Shown in pieces: positions 18,368-28,713 of a DNA stretch of 64,000 nt. The translations under genes and the position numbers were made by a program. The notes below the pieces were generated by a model that searched no databases, was not told the DNA's origin, and was given only the letters and a program-made list of their open reading frames with translations. This DNA is from Streptomyces rubradiris (GTDB lineage Bacteria > Actinomycetota > Actinomycetes > Streptomycetales > Streptomycetaceae): positions 558,001 through 622,000 of the forward strand of contig NZ_BNEA01000001.1 of NCBI RefSeq assembly GCF_016860525.1, in the 5' to 3' direction. Numbering within the stretch: position 1 is the stretch's first letter; each line of letters opens with the position of its first letter.

Positions 18368-18588
18368 CGGCCTTGAGGCTCCGGTCAACCGGGCGTATCC
18401 GCACGCGCTACGGTGGACCGGCCGAAGCGCTGCCGGCGACGCCCCTGGGTGCGTGACCCCCGGGGCGGGGGGCCCGGTCGCGCGCACGCGCTCACGCCCG
18501 CGGGCCGGGCACGATCGCGGTCCGGCAGCGGCGGCGCCCCGACGGGCGGCGGGCCATCAGGACGACGAGGTGGGGGCACAGCAACGCC

Positions 18589-21027
18589 ATGGCACAGGGC
18601 ACGGTCCAGGTGACGCACACCGGTACATCGCGGTGGCGGCGCCGCACGGGTGAGTACGCGTCGCTGGCCGCCGCCCTGGAGGCCGCCGCCGACGGCGACG
18701 TCCTCACCATCGCCCCCGGCACCTACCGGGAGAACCTCGTCGTGCACCGGGCGGTGACGCTGCGCGGGTCCGAGGGCTCGGCCGGTTCGGTGCGGATCGC
18801 GCCCGCGGACGGGGTGCCGCTGACCGTGCGGGCCTCGGCGGTGGTGCGGGACGTGCATGTGGAGGGCCAGGACGCGGCGGTGCCCGCGCTGCTGGTCGAG
18901 GAGGGCACCCCCGAGCTGGCGGACGTGCGGATCGTCACCCGGTCCGCCGTCGGCATCGAGGTGCGCGGCGGCGCCCGCCCGACCGTGCGCCGGTGCACCG
19001 TCGACAACCCGGCCGGCGTCGGCATCGCCGTACTCGACGCGGGCGGCGGGGTGTTCGAGGACTGCGAGGTCGTCGCGGCCGGACAGGCGGGCGTGGCCGT
19101 GCGCGGCGGGGCCCGGCCGCGGCTGGAGCGCTGCCGGGTGCACCACGCCTCCGGTACCGGCCTCACCGTGACCGGGGAGAACACCGCGCTGGAGGCGGTG
19201 GGCTGCGAGATGTACGAGGTGCGCGGGGCGGGCGTGCAGGTCACCCAGCGGGCCACCGCGCATCTGACCGACTGCGAGGTGCACCGCACCACCGCCGACG
19301 GCATCACCCTGGACACCGACGCGGTGCTCACGCTCGCCGACTGCCGGCTGCACGACATCCCGGAGAACGCCGTCGACCTGCGCTCCCGCTCGGTCCTCAC
19401 GCTGACCCGGACGACGGTGCGCCGGTTCGGGCGCAACGGCCTGTCGGTGTGGGACCCGGGCACGCGGGTGGACGCCAACCAGTGCGAGATCTCCGACAGC
19501 ACCGGCGACTATCCGGCGGTGTGGGTGAGCGACGGCGCCACCGCGGTGCTCGACTCCTGCCGGGTGCACGACGTGCCGGACGCGCTGTTCGTCCTGGACC
19601 GCGGCTCCCGCGCGGACGTCGTCGACAGCGACCTGTCCCAGGTGCGCAACACGGCCGTGTCGGTGAGCGACGGGGCGACCGCGCAGCTGGACGACTGCCG
19701 GATCCGGGAGGCGGCCACCGGCGCCTGGTTCCGCGACCACGGCAGCGGCGGCACGCTGAACAACTGCACCGTGGACGACACCCAGACCGGGGTGATCGTC
19801 ACCAAGGGCGCCGACCCGGTCATCGAGCGCTGCACGGTCGGCTCCCCCGCCGAGGCGGGTTTCTACGTCTCCGCGGGCGGCCGGGGCAGCTTCCTGAACT
19901 GCCGGGTCACCGGCAGCGGGGGCTACGGCTTCCATGTGATCGACGGCAGCCGTACGACACTGCGCAAGTGCCGTACCGAACGCTGCGCGCGCGGCGGTTA
20001 CGAGTTCGCCGACGGCGGGCCGGACGCGGCCCTGGGGACGGGGCCGGTCGTGGAGGACTGCGCCAGCGACGAGAGCGCCGCCGCCCGGACTCCCGCGGTG
20101 CGGGAGCCGGCCGTGCAGACGGTGACGCAGACCCCGGGCCTGCTGGGCTCCCTGCCCGGGCAGCGGGCGGCGGAGCAGGAGCCGGCCGGCCCCGCCGTGG
20201 AGCCGGCCGGGCCGCGGCGGACGTCGCAGGACGTGCTCGGCGAACTCGACGCGCTGGTGGGGCTGGAGAGCGTCAAGCGCGAGGTGCGGGCGCTGACCGA
20301 CATGATCGAGGTGGGCCGGCGCCGGCAGCGGGCGGGGCTGAAGGCGGCCTCGGTCAAGCGGCACCTGGTCTTCACCGGCTCCCCCGGCACCGGCAAGACG
20401 ACGGTCGCCCGGCTGTACGGCGAGATCCTCGCCGCGCTGGGCGTGCTGGAGAAGGGCCACCTGGTGGAGGTGTCCCGGGTCGACCTGGTCGGCGAGCACA
20501 TCGGCTCCACGGCGATCCGCACCCAGGAGGCCTTCGAACGGGCGCGTGGCGGTGTGCTGTTCATCGACGAGGCGTACGCGCTGTCCCCGGAGGACGCCGG
20601 GCGGGACTTCGGCAAGGAGGCCATCGACACCCTGGTGAAGCTGATGGAGGACCACCGGGAGGAGGTGGTGGTGATCGTCGCCGGGTACACCGCGGAGATG
20701 GAGCGCTTCCTCACCGTCAACCCGGGCGTCGCCTCCCGCTTCTCCCGGACCATCACCTTCGGCGACTACGGCCCCGAGGAACTGCTGCGGATCGTGCGGC
20801 AGCAGGCGGACGAGCACGAGTACCGGCTGGCGCCGGGCGCGTCCGAGGCGCTGCTGACGTACTTCGCGGCGATCCCGAAGGGCCCGGCGTTCGGCAACGG
20901 CCGTACCGCCCGGCAGACGTTCGAGGCGATGGTGGAGCGGCACGCGAGCCGGGTGGCCCAGCTCCCCGACCCGACCACCGACGACCTGACCCTGCTGTAC
21001 GCGGAGGATCTGCCCGACCTGCCGTGA
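18589..21027 (+). CDS. Right-handed beta-helix repeat plus CbbX/SpoVK-type AAA ATPase fusion
   Basis: An 812-residue protein. Residues 1-480 form many parallel beta-helix rungs of about 22-24 residues (repeated patterns such as [13 protein letters not shown] and [11 protein letters not shown]). A Pro/Ala linker follows. The C-terminal 270 residues are an AAA ATPase: [19 protein letters not shown], Walker [18 protein letters not shown] at about 597, Walker [12 protein letters not shown] at about 655 and sensor [11 protein letters not shown]. The AAA part resembles CbbX, SpoVK and ESX EccA. It may remodel a protein target recognised by the beta-helix; that is inference. Predicted cytoplasmic. 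Confidence 0.9.
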   Translation: MAQGTVQVTHTGTSRWRRRTGEYASLAAALEAAADGDVLTIAPGTYRENLVVHRAVTLRGSEGSAGSVRIAPADGVPLTVRASAVVRDVHVEGQDAAVPALLVEEGTPELADVRIVTRSAVGIEVRGGARPTVRRCTVDNPAGVGIAVLDAGGGVFEDCEVVAAGQAGVAVRGGARPRLERCRVHHASGTGLTVTGENTALEAVGCEMYEVRGAGVQVTQRATAHLTDCEVHRTTADGITLDTDAVLTLADCRLHDIPENAVDLRSRSVLTLTRTTVRRFGRNGLSVWDPGTRVDANQCEISDSTGDYPAVWVSDGATAVLDSCRVHDVPDALFVLDRGSRADVVDSDLSQVRNTAVSVSDGATAQLDDCRIREAATGAWFRDHGSGGTLNNCTVDDTQTGVIVTKGADPVIERCTVGSPAEAGFYVSAGGRGSFLNCRVTGSGGYGFHVIDGSRTTLRKCRTERCARGGYEFADGGPDAALGTGPVVEDCASDESAAARTPAVREPAVQTVTQTPGLLGSLPGQRAAEQEPAGPAVEPAGPRRTSQDVLGELDALVGLESVKREVRALTDMIEVGRRRQRAGLKAASVKRHLVFTGSPGTGKTTVARLYGEILAALGVLEKGHLVEVSRVDLVGEHIGSTAIRTQEAFERARGGVLFIDEAYALSPEDAGRDFGKEAIDTLVKLMEDHREEVVVIVAGYTAEMERFLTVNPGVASRFSRTITFGDYGPEELLRIVRQQADEHEYRLAPGASEALLTYFAAIPKGPAFGNGRTARQTFEAMVERHASRVAQLPDPTTDDLTLLYAEDLPDLP

Positions 21028-21053
21028 GCGGCCGTACCGGTCGCCCCCGCGGG

Positions 21054-21482
21054 CTACAGGTTGTCTCCCCAGCCGGACTGGATCATGGTCTGGAAGGCCC
21101 ACCTCCCGTCCCGCTTGAGCAGGATGTCGGCGTACCTCAGGCGCTGGGTGCGGCCGTCGGCGGTCATGGTCGAGTCCGTGAAGACGACGGCCATCGAGGA
21201 GGACAGGAACACCGGCGTCCGGGTGGACTCGAAGGTGATGTCCTGGTCTCCGTCGCCCATCACCTGGGTCATGGTGGCGACGAACCGGTCCCGGTCCCAC
21301 TGGGCCGAGCGGCCGTCGCCCTTGGAGTCGTCGCTGACGAGGTTGAGCGGGAACACCGCCATGTCCGCCATGCGCCCGACGTCGCGCCGGCCGCTCGCGG
21401 CGTCGTACTCGGCGAACCAGGCGTCCAGGCTCGCGCGGTCCTCGGCGGTCGGGGTGTATCCGGTGTCAGGCAGGAAGGTCAT
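21054..21482 (-). CDS. NTF2/SnoaL-like protein
   Basis: A 142-residue protein predicted to fold as the NTF2-like cone: a start helix (TAEDRASLDAWFAEYDAASG), then strands ending in RLRYADILLKRDGRWAFQTM and a final QSGWGD. Members are small enzymes or binding proteins, with no function assignable here. ATG 21482 is chosen because GAAGGAG lies six bases upstream; an in-frame ATG 13 codons earlier overlaps the operator. Two near-palindromic boxes lie just upstream, so it is probably controlled by a MarR- or TetR-type repressor encoded elsewhere. Confidence 0.8.
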   Translation of the reverse strand: MTFLPDTGYTPTAEDRASLDAWFAEYDAASGRRDVGRMADMAVFPLNLVSDDSKGDGRSAQWDRDRFVATMTQVMGDGDQDITFESTRTPVFLSSSMAVVFTDSTMTADGRTQRLRYADILLKRDGRWAFQTMIQSGWGDNL

Positions 21483-21513
21483 GCGGGCTCCTTCGACGGT
21501 GACGGAACGCCAG

Positions 21514-21583
21514 CTAATCAAGTTTGACTAGCCGAGACGCACGGAGAGTACACCTCTCCACGCCGGTGATCAAACTTGATTAG
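21514..21583. promoter_or_regulatory. Paired operator boxes in 14-bp perfect inverted repeat
   Basis: CTAATCAAGTTTGA at 21514-21527 is the exact reverse complement of TCAAACTTGATTAG at 21570-21583. Each box is also an imperfect palindrome by itself (TCAA, two bases, TTGA). The AT-rich boxes stand out in GC-rich DNA and flank the expected promoter of the NTF2-like gene, as expected for two bound repressor dimers. Confidence 0.6.
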
Positions 21584-21592
21584 TGAGGTCGG

Positions 21593-24118
21593 TCAGGAAG
21601 GGTCCGGGCGGACCGGGTCCGGGCGGACCGGGTCCGGGCGCTGGGCCGGGAGGCCGGGCAGGAGGCGGGTCAGCAGGCGCGCCCGTTCGCGGGTGAAGGC
21701 GGGGTCCGACGGGTAGCCGGAGTGGCCGAGGATCGGGGCCGGGAGCGGGTGGTCGAGGGTGCGGCCGTAGGCGCGGGGGTCCGGCAGCGGCTCGTGGTCG
21801 ACTTCCGGGGCGGTGCCGGAGGTGCCGGCGGGAACGCGGACCGGGCCGCCGATGGGGTCGGTACGGCGGTAGAGGTTGCGCCAGCAGGCGATGTCGCGGT
21901 GCAGCGCGGCGAGGGCCGGCGGGCCGAAGTGGGCCGGGAACCAGCGGCCGTAGAGGCGCTCCAGCGGGGAGCCGTAGGTGAGCAGGGCGACCCGGGTGCG
22001 GACCGAGGGCGGGAGCTGCCAGGCCGCCGCGGCGGCGAGGACGCTGCCCTGGGAGTGCCCGGACAGCACCAGCCGGCCGCCGGTGCGCCGGGTCCAGGTG
22101 ACCATGCGCCAGGTCAGGTCGGGCACGGCGCGCTCGGCGTAGCAGGGCGGGGCGAAGGGGTGGGCGGCGCGCGGCCAGAACGTGCCGACGTCCCACAGGA
22201 TGCCGATGGTGCGCCGGGCCGAGGCGTCCTTGTAGGCGCGCCTGCCCCAGGTCACGAAGAGCACGAAGCCGAGGCCGACCAGCCAGGAGCCCAGCGCCTG
22301 GGAGGTCTCGGCGACGGCCTGGAGGAGGTGCGGGGTGCGCTGGGCCGCCCCGTCGGGTGTCTTCCCGGTGGCCGCGGCGCCGGCCAGTGCCACCGCGCCC
22401 AGCAGCAGGGTGGCGGCGGTGAGGACGGCGACGACGAGCGGGACGCTGTCGGTCAGGGTGGCCATGGCACGGGCGTGCGCGATGGCACGGGTGCGGGGCG
22501 GGTCCTCGGGTTCGCCGGGATACTCGCCGGGCACGCGGGCGCGTTCGGCGCGGGCGAGCCTCGCGGTGCGCACCGCGAGGGCGGCGGCCAGGAGCAGCAG
22601 CACCGCGAGGAGCGGCGGGATGACGGAGGCCTGCCAGGTCAGCAGTGCCGGCGGACCGGCGAGCAGGGAACGGGTGCCGTCCAGCCAGTCGGCGACGCGC
22701 TGGGCGACCCCGCCGGAGATCACTCCGCCCAGTGCGCAGGCGAGCAGGGCGACGGCGGGCCCGCCGAGGCCCCGCATCCCGGTGCGCGGGTCGGGCCGGC
22801 GCCGGTACAGGACCCGGGCCACGACCGCGAGGGCGACGATGACCAGGCCCTGGGCCAGCATGAGGACGCCGAAGGCCCAGGCTCCCGGCAGCCGCCCGGT
22901 GGACTGCCAGCCGGGCCGGGACCAGCCGGCGTACAGCAGGGCGAGCAACAGCAGGGCGAGCGCGCCGAGCGGCAGGCAGCGGTCCAGATGCCGGTCGAGA
23001 CGCCGGTCGAGACGGCGCTCGCTGCGGCCCCGGCGGCAGACCACCACGGCCACCGTGACCGCCCCCGCGGCCAGGGCGGCGATCAGGGTCCAGCCGAGGA
23101 TGTCCAGGACCCCGGGGCCGCCGGGCCGGCGGTCGAAGCGGGCGGCCGGGACGGTGACGGCCGCGGTCACCGTGAGCAGACCGGCCGCGGTGTGCGCCGC
23201 GCGCAGCCGGGCGACCAGCCGGCGCCCGTACCAGAAGCCGGGCCGGGCCAGCGCGCTGCCCCGCGGGTCCGGCTCGGTGACGTCGGCTTGCGGCGCTGCG
23301 GCGTCGGCGTCCGGCTCGTCGTCCGGGGACAACGGCCGGTGGGACTCGTAGGCGCTCCAGGTGCGGTGGGAGAGGTACCACAGCAGGCCGGTCAGCGCGG
23401 CCGGCACCGCGGCGGCCAGGGCCAGCCTGCGGCCGGGCGCGCTCCACCATCCGCCGGCCCCGGCGGGCGCCCCGGGGGCCGCGGGAGCCAGGAAGCCGAG
23501 CCAGGAGTGGCGGCGTACACACGCGGGGGCGCTGGCGCACTGCCAGGCCACCAGGTCCAGGGCGACCTCGCAGACGGCGGCGACCAGGAGCACCGTCAGG
23601 GTGAGGGCGGTCAGCCGGACCAGGAGGCCGTAGAGCCGCACGGTGCGTTGCCGGCCGGTCGCGGCCGGGCGCATCCAGTGGGCGAGGTTGACGACCATGA
23701 ACGGCAGCAGCAACAGCCACAGGGCGCGGCTGCCGTCGCCGGAGGTGAGGTTGCACCAGACGTACGCCTCCCGGACCGGCTCGCCGCGCGGGTCCCGGCC
23801 GGCCGGGGCGGAACCCGCCTCCCCTCTGTCCTCGACGTCCTCGGCGCGCCGGAAGACGGCGGCCGTGTCGTCGCCGGAGACCCGGACCGTGCGCGGATCG
23901 CCGAGCATCTGCTCGGGCGTGGTCCCGCCGACCCCGTGCACCAGCAGCTCCAGGTCGGTCTCCGGCTCCGCCGGCCGTCGCGCCGCGCGGTCCTCGTAGT
24001 CCCCTGAGGGAGGTCCCCCTGGGGTCCGGTCGTCGTACCGATCCGGTGCCGGGCCCTCGTACCGCTCATCCGTCTGCTCCGCGGACCGGTCCTGCGCGCG
24101 TTCCATCGTCTCGCACAT
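21593..24118 (-). CDS. Large membrane protein with C-terminal alpha/beta-hydrolase (lipase-like) domain
   Basis: About 841 residues. The acidic N-terminus contains LELLVHGVGGTTPEQML, a hydrolase-like HGVGG oxyanion motif also seen in related actinobacterial proteins. The middle has about eight to ten hydrophobic segments. The C-terminus has GRLVLSGHSQGSVLAAAAAW at about residue 680, the nucleophile-elbow Ser of lipases, and TYGSPLERLYGRWFP. The last residues come from three tandem 15-bp units (VRPDP repeats). Substrate unknown. ATG 24118 is used; ATG 24106 is the alternative. Divergent from a DeoR regulator. Confidence 0.8.
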   Translation of the reverse strand: MCETMERAQDRSAEQTDERYEGPAPDRYDDRTPGGPPSGDYEDRAARRPAEPETDLELLVHGVGGTTPEQMLGDPRTVRVSGDDTAAVFRRAEDVEDRGEAGSAPAGRDPRGEPVREAYVWCNLTSGDGSRALWLLLLPFMVVNLAHWMRPAATGRQRTVRLYGLLVRLTALTLTVLLVAAVCEVALDLVAWQCASAPACVRRHSWLGFLAPAAPGAPAGAGGWWSAPGRRLALAAAVPAALTGLLWYLSHRTWSAYESHRPLSPDDEPDADAAAPQADVTEPDPRGSALARPGFWYGRRLVARLRAAHTAAGLLTVTAAVTVPAARFDRRPGGPGVLDILGWTLIAALAAGAVTVAVVVCRRGRSERRLDRRLDRHLDRCLPLGALALLLLALLYAGWSRPGWQSTGRLPGAWAFGVLMLAQGLVIVALAVVARVLYRRRPDPRTGMRGLGGPAVALLACALGGVISGGVAQRVADWLDGTRSLLAGPPALLTWQASVIPPLLAVLLLLAAALAVRTARLARAERARVPGEYPGEPEDPPRTRAIAHARAMATLTDSVPLVVAVLTAATLLLGAVALAGAAATGKTPDGAAQRTPHLLQAVAETSQALGSWLVGLGFVLFVTWGRRAYKDASARRTIGILWDVGTFWPRAAHPFAPPCYAERAVPDLTWRMVTWTRRTGGRLVLSGHSQGSVLAAAAAWQLPPSVRTRVALLTYGSPLERLYGRWFPAHFGPPALAALHRDIACWRNLYRRTDPIGGPVRVPAGTSGTAPEVDHEPLPDPRAYGRTLDHPLPAPILGHSGYPSDPAFTRERARLLTRLLPGLPAQRPDPVRPDPVRPDPS

Positions 24119-24364
24119 CCCCCGTGACGCCCTGACGTCTGTGTCGTGCGCGCTCCAGGATGGCCGGTCCGGCCGCCGTACACACCTCTCGTCACCGAAT
24201 CTCCCCGAACCGGGGCGCGCGGACGCCCCGGAGGTGGTGGCGCGGCCGGAGCCGCCCCGTGAAAAGATGGGACGCCCGCGCACTGCCCGAAGGGACGGAA
24301 GTCCAGGTCGCAGCCGGTGCGCCGGGCGTGTCGGACGGTTGGCGGCGAAAGGACCGGAGCGTAC

Positions 24365-25195
24365 GTGAGCGAGAATCAGAACCTCCTCGCGGAGCAGCGC
24401 CGCGCCCTGATCCTGGACGAGGTCCGGCGTCGCGGCGGGGTACGGGTCAACGAGCTGACCCGCAAGCTCGGCGTCTCGGACATGACCGTGCGCCGCGACC
24501 TGGACGCGCTCGCCCGCCAGGGGATGCTGGAGAAGGTGCACGGCGGCGCGGTGCCGGTGGTCGAGGCCAGCACGCACGAGCCGGGGTTCGAGGCGAAGTC
24601 GGGGCTGGAGCCGACCGCCAAGGAGGACATCGCGCGGGCTGCGGCCCGGCTGGTGGGCCCGGGGGCGGCGATCGCCCTGTCCGGCGGTACGACGACCTAC
24701 GCGCTCGCCCGGCAGCTGCTGGAGGTGCCCGACCTGACCGTGGTGACGAACTCGGTGCGGGTCGCGGACGTCTTCCACGTCGCGCAGCGCACCTCGGGGC
24801 AGCGGCAGGGGGCGGCCACGGTGGTGCTGACCGGCGGGGTGCGCACCCCGTCGGACTCGCTGGTGGGACCGGTGGCCGACCAGGCGATCGCCGCGCTCCA
24901 CTTCGATCTGCTGTTCCTCGGTGTGCACGGCATATCGCTGGAAGCGGGGCTGTCCACGCCGAATCTCGCGGAGGCCGAGACCAACCGGCGTCTGGTGCAC
25001 TCCGCGCGCCGGGTCGTGGTGGTCGCCGACCACACCAAGTGGGGCACGGTGGGCCTGAGTTCCTTCGCCACGCTGGACCAGGTGGACACGCTGGTGACCG
25101 ACGCGGGCCTGCCCGCCGAGGCGCGCGCGGAGATCTCCGAGCACCTGCGGGTGATCGTGGCGGGCGAGCCGGAGGAAGAGGCCGTGGAGGCCTGA
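24365..25195 (+). CDS. DeoR/GlpR family transcriptional regulator
   Basis: A 276-residue repressor-type regulator. The winged helix-turn-helix RRGGVRVNELTRKLGVSDMTVRRDLDAL at the N-terminus is followed by GMLEKVHGGAVP, the DeoR linker. The sugar-phosphate-binding domain has ALSGGTTTYALARQL, VTNSVRVAD and VVVADHTKWG. Such proteins usually repress sugar catabolic genes and respond to a phosphorylated sugar. Start GTG 24365 follows GGAG by about five bases. The target is unclear because neighbours are not sugar genes. Confidence 0.9.
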   Translation: MSENQNLLAEQRRALILDEVRRRGGVRVNELTRKLGVSDMTVRRDLDALARQGMLEKVHGGAVPVVEASTHEPGFEAKSGLEPTAKEDIARAAARLVGPGAAIALSGGTTTYALARQLLEVPDLTVVTNSVRVADVFHVAQRTSGQRQGAATVVLTGGVRTPSDSLVGPVADQAIAALHFDLLFLGVHGISLEAGLSTPNLAEAETNRRLVHSARRVVVVADHTKWGTVGLSSFATLDQVDTLVTDAGLPAEARAEISEHLRVIVAGEPEEEAVEA

Positions 25196-25368
25196 CATCC
25201 CCTGCCCTACGGGTTCTCCCTCACGGGGTCCTGCCTCAGGGGTCTCCCCGTACTGGTTCCGCCTTACGGGTCCTGCCCGACGGTCCCCATCCGGGGGGCC
25301 TTCGGCTATCGTGTGCTGGCCTTGGCCGGTCGACCGCCGCACGGGGCGGCACAAGGGGGTTCGTGCCC

Positions 25369-25842
25369 ATGGCTCGTCGTCTGCGTCCGGTGGGTGTCGA
25401 CTTCGTCGGGACCGCGCCCGTACGGCTGGTCTTCGACCGGGAGATGTCCGCCGCCCCGGAACAGGTCTTCCACGCGCTCGCCGCGGACGTCTCCGGCTGG
25501 CCGCGGTGGTTCTCGGCGGTGACGTCCGCCCGGGCCACCGACGGCGGCGCCGGACGGCAGATCCGGCTCAGGGGCGGGACGCGGTTCGAGGAGACGGTGC
25601 TCGTGGCGCGGGAACCGGAGGTGTACGCCTACCGCGTCGATGTCACCAACGCGCCGGGCGCCCGGGCCCTGGTCGAGGAATGGCGGCTGGCTCCCCATGG
25701 CACCGGCACCCGTGTGCGGTGGACCTTCGCCGCCGACGGACCCGCGCCGTTCCGGCTCCTCCTCGGGCTCGCCCGGCCGGGCCTGGGGCGGTCCTTCCGG
25801 GACGCGGTGCGGGCCTTGGACCGGCGGCTGGCGACGCGCTGA
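25369..25842 (+). CDS. SRPBCC (START-like) family protein
   Basis: A 157-residue protein with the SRPBCC pattern: FDREMSAAPEQVFHALAADVSGWPRWFSAV at the N-terminus, the central GTRFEETVLVAREPEVYAYRV and RALVEEWRLAPHGTGTRVRW, and a C-terminal helix RDAVRALDRRLA. These proteins bind hydrophobic ligands in a helix-grip cavity, in polyketide cyclases and lipid transfer proteins among others. Ligand unknown. AAGGGGG lies nine bases before the ATG. The region 25196-25368 upstream holds only degenerate ACGGGTCC repeats and a possible hairpin. Confidence 0.85.
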   Translation: MARRLRPVGVDFVGTAPVRLVFDREMSAAPEQVFHALAADVSGWPRWFSAVTSARATDGGAGRQIRLRGGTRFEETVLVAREPEVYAYRVDVTNAPGARALVEEWRLAPHGTGTRVRWTFAADGPAPFRLLLGLARPGLGRSFRDAVRALDRRLATR

Positions 25843-25869
25843 CCCTCACCGGACGGCGGAGGCGCGCCG

Positions 25870-26994
25870 TCAGTCCGGCCACACCCCCGTCGCCAGGAAC
25901 GAGCCGATCGCCGCCGTGTACGGCGCGATGTCCAGGCCCTGGGCCGCGAGCCACGCGTCCGAGTAGTACTTGTCGAGGTACCGGTCCCCCGGGTCGCACA
26001 GCAGGGTGACGACACTGCCGGTACGGCCCTCGGCCACCATCTCCGCGACGATCTTCAGCGCGCTCCACAGCCCGGTGCCCGTGGAGCCGCCCGCCTTGCG
26101 GCCGATGGCACCCTCCAGCGCCCGTACCGCGGCGACGCTCGCCGCGTCCGGGACCTTCATCATCCGGTCGATCGCGCCGGGCACGAAGCTGGGCTCCACT
26201 CGGGGCCTGCCGATGCCCTCGATCCGGGAGCCGCAGTCGCAGGTGACGTCCGGGTCGCCGGTGGTCCAGCCCTCGAAGAAGCAGGAGTTGTCCGGGTCGG
26301 CGACACAGATCCGGGTGTCGTACTGCATGTAGTGGACGTAGCGGGCCAGGGTCGCGGAGGTGCCGCCGGTGCCCGCCGTGGCCACGATCCAGGCCGGCTC
26401 CGGGAACCGCTCCAGGCGCAGCTGGCGGAAGATGGACTCGGCGATGTTGTTGTTGCCGCGCCAGTCGGTGGCCCGCTCGGCGTAGGTGAACTGGTCCATG
26501 TAGTGGCCGCCGGTCTCCGCCGCCAGGCGGGCTGACTCCTCGTACATCTTCCGGGAGTCGTCCACGAAGTGGCACCGCCCGCCGTGGAACTCGATGAGCC
26601 GGCACTTCTCGGCACTGGTCGTGCGCGGCATGACGGCGATGAAGGGCACGCCGATCAGCTTCGCGAAGTAGGCCTCCGAGACCGCCGTGGAACCGCTGGA
26701 CGCCTCGATCACCGGGCGGCCCGGGCGGATCCAGCCGTTGCACAGGCCGTAGAGGAACAGCGAGCGGGCCAGCCGGTGCTTGAGGCTGCCGGTGGGGTGG
26801 GTGGACTCGTCCTTCAGGTACAGGTCGATCCCCCACCGCTCGGGCAGCGGGAAGCGCAGCAGGTGCGTGTCCGCCGAGCGGTTGGCGTCGGCCTGGACCT
26901 TGCGGACGGCTTCCTTGAGCCAGTCACGGTAGGCCGGGTCCGTGCGGTCGACGTCGAGGGTGGCGCCGGTGGTGGTCTGGGGCGGGATGCTCAC
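25870..26994 (-). CDS. PLP-dependent cysteine synthase family protein (Cds1-like)
   Basis: A 374-residue fold-type II PLP enzyme. The PLP lysine is in [14 protein letters not shown], the substrate loop is [17 protein letters not shown], and the phosphate-binding glycines are in [16 protein letters not shown]. Compared with CysK/CysM the protein is longer and has the Cys-rich insertion [20 protein letters not shown], as in the actinobacterial Cds1-type cysteine desulfhydrase/synthase branch, which links cysteine and hydrogen sulfide. Start GTG 26994 is supported by AAGGAG eight bases upstream. Confidence 0.88.
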   Translation of the reverse strand: MSIPPQTTTGATLDVDRTDPAYRDWLKEAVRKVQADANRSADTHLLRFPLPERWGIDLYLKDESTHPTGSLKHRLARSLFLYGLCNGWIRPGRPVIEASSGSTAVSEAYFAKLIGVPFIAVMPRTTSAEKCRLIEFHGGRCHFVDDSRKMYEESARLAAETGGHYMDQFTYAERATDWRGNNNIAESIFRQLRLERFPEPAWIVATAGTGGTSATLARYVHYMQYDTRICVADPDNSCFFEGWTTGDPDVTCDCGSRIEGIGRPRVEPSFVPGAIDRMMKVPDAASVAAVRALEGAIGRKAGGSTGTGLWSALKIVAEMVAEGRTGSVVTLLCDPGDRYLDKYYSDAWLAAQGLDIAPYTAAIGSFLATGVWPD

Positions 26995-27321
26995 GGCGGG
27001 GCTCCTTGCACTCGTCGCCGACGGCGCCTGGCGCGGGCCGGCAGATCGAGCATAGGCGCCTTTCAACACCGTCCCCACCTGCATAAACGCATCTTTGGGC
27101 CGCTCCAAGGCAGGCTGGGGCACAGGCGTGCGACCCGGCCGGGGCGCATGGGCGGGCGTGCTCCGGGTGACTCGTTCACGCGCCCCCGCGCGCACTGGTG
27201 CTCCTCGCCCGGCCGGGGCAGACTGCACGCGACGGGACGGTCCGTCCTGGACGGGGGCGCACGAGAAACGAGACGAACCCAGGGATTCACGCACCCAGGA
27301 AAGAGCGCGAGGGGGGCCGAC

Positions 27322-27645
27322 ATGACCGAGCCGGAATTCAGGGCCACAGGCGTGCGCATCGGCAAGGGCCTGCGTTCGCTCACCCGGGCCGGGCAGGTCC
27401 GGATCAGCGACGGCAGGCTCCAGTTGCTCACCAGCTACGGCAGCGAGATAGACAGCGCGCCGGTGCAGGCGGTGCGCGCCTCCAAGCCGTGGTTCGTTCC
27501 GGACGACCGGGCGCTGGCCGACCTGAACGGCACGCGGTACCTGCTGACGCTGGGCGAGCGCGACCCGGCGCCGGGCCGGCCGGGACCGCCCGCCGCCCGG
27601 CGGTTCATCGAGGCGGTCCGCCGGGCCGCGGGGCGCGGCGGCTGA
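27322..27645 (+). CDS. Small conserved hypothetical protein
   Basis: A 107-residue basic protein beginning [20 protein letters not shown] with the patch [20 protein letters not shown], which looks like a short beta-rich domain, and ending in a helix [15 protein letters not shown]. No signal peptide or membrane segment and no recognised family. GAGGGGGG before the ATG supports translation. It stands alone between the cysteine-synthase-like gene (divergent) and the HATPase gene. Confidence 0.7.
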   Translation: MTEPEFRATGVRIGKGLRSLTRAGQVRISDGRLQLLTSYGSEIDSAPVQAVRASKPWFVPDDRALADLNGTRYLLTLGERDPAPGRPGPPAARRFIEAVRRAAGRGG

Positions 27646-27896
27646 GCGGAGCGGGACGCGGCGGCCGGGCGGGCCGGGCCGCGCGCCGGGCACGGCGCGC
27701 GGTCGCGGCGAGTTGCGGGAGTGCGTGCGCTGCGTCACGCTGGTCTCACGTCACTCTGGGTTTACCGGCGATAACGCTGCGAACCAGCCCGCCGGCCACG
27801 ACAGCAGGCGGACGTTTGGACGCAAGCACCCTGCTGGATCCGTTGTTCTCCGTGTTCTTCCGGTTCCTCCGGACCTCACATCGGGGAGTCGCAGTC

Positions 27897-28565
27897 GTGA
27901 CCAGTCATCCAAGCAGGCACTGCACGGTGGAGCTCCAAGCCCTGCCGTCGCGGATCGGCCAGGTCCGCAGAATCGTATCTGCGCAGTTGCGCTACTGGCA
28001 TCTCGACCCGTTGATCGACCGGGCCGCGCTCGGTGTGACAGAGCTGCTGAGCAACGTCCACCGGCACGCCAGGCCCGACAAGTCGTGCACCGTGGAGCTG
28101 GAGTTGCTGCCTGACCGGCTCACGGTCTCGGTGCGCGACCACGACCCGCGTCTTCCGGTGCCGGCCGACGCCACGGACCCGGCGGACGCCATCCCGCTGG
28201 CCACCTGCGGGCGGGGGCTGGCGATGGTGGCCGCGGTGAGCGAGAGCTGGGGCGCGCGGCCGGACGGGGAGAACGGCAAGGTCGTGTGGTTCACGCTGCC
28301 GGCCACGGCGGCGGCCCACGGCCATCCCGCGCGACCGCCCCAGGAAACGTCCCGGCCGGCCCCTGCACCCGCCACGGCGGCGGTCGCGGGCGGGATCTCT
28401 GCTCCGCCGGGGGTCGGGACTGCGGCGGGAGGCGGTCCCGCCGTCCCGATGGAGGTGGCGGCGGCCGCGGCCCCCGTGGCCACCCCCGTGGCTGCCGCGG
28501 TGGCGAGCGCGGGGGCCGACGGTGGCGCGGCGCCGGGCGGAGCGGCCGGCTACGGCGGACGGTGA
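27897..28565 (+). CDS. Anti-sigma-type HATPase (ATP-binding) protein
   Basis: A 222-residue protein. Residues 1-130 form a GHKL ATP-binding domain: ALGVTELLSNVHRHARPD (N-box), VRDHDPRLPVPAD (G1) and CGRGLAMVAAVSESWGARP (G2). This matches the RsbW/SpoIIAB-like proteins abundant in Streptomyces that bind sigma factors or anti-anti-sigma factors. The last 90 residues are an Ala/Pro/Gly-rich tail of low complexity. GTG 27897 follows GGGGAG at ten bases. The frame is open far upstream but without protein-like sequence. The 250 bases upstream hold no gene. Confidence 0.85.
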   Translation: MTSHPSRHCTVELQALPSRIGQVRRIVSAQLRYWHLDPLIDRAALGVTELLSNVHRHARPDKSCTVELELLPDRLTVSVRDHDPRLPVPADATDPADAIPLATCGRGLAMVAAVSESWGARPDGENGKVVWFTLPATAAAHGHPARPPQETSRPAPAPATAAVAGGISAPPGVGTAAGGGPAVPMEVAAAAAPVATPVAAAVASAGADGGAAPGGAAGYGGR

Positions 28566-28713
28566 TGCGGCGGGAGCGCCCCGGACTCCTTGGGCCCGGG
28601 CGCTCCCGCCGCGTCCGCCGGGCACCTGAGGGAACGGACTGACGGACGGGGAACGGATCGGCGGACCGGGAACGGACTGGCGAACTGTAACTACTAGTAT
28701 GTAAAGTGCTCGC

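Noticed and set aside
18385..21300. 971-codon minus-strand frame
   Set aside because: Antisense to the beta-helix/AAA gene, which has clear ATPase motifs.
21600..21645. Three 15-bp repeats as a regulatory element
   Set aside because: They lie inside the C-terminal codons of the membrane hydrolase and encode VRPDP repeats.
21722..24007. 761-codon plus-strand frame
   Set aside because: Antisense to the membrane hydrolase with GHSQG motif; Gly/Gln-rich shadow.
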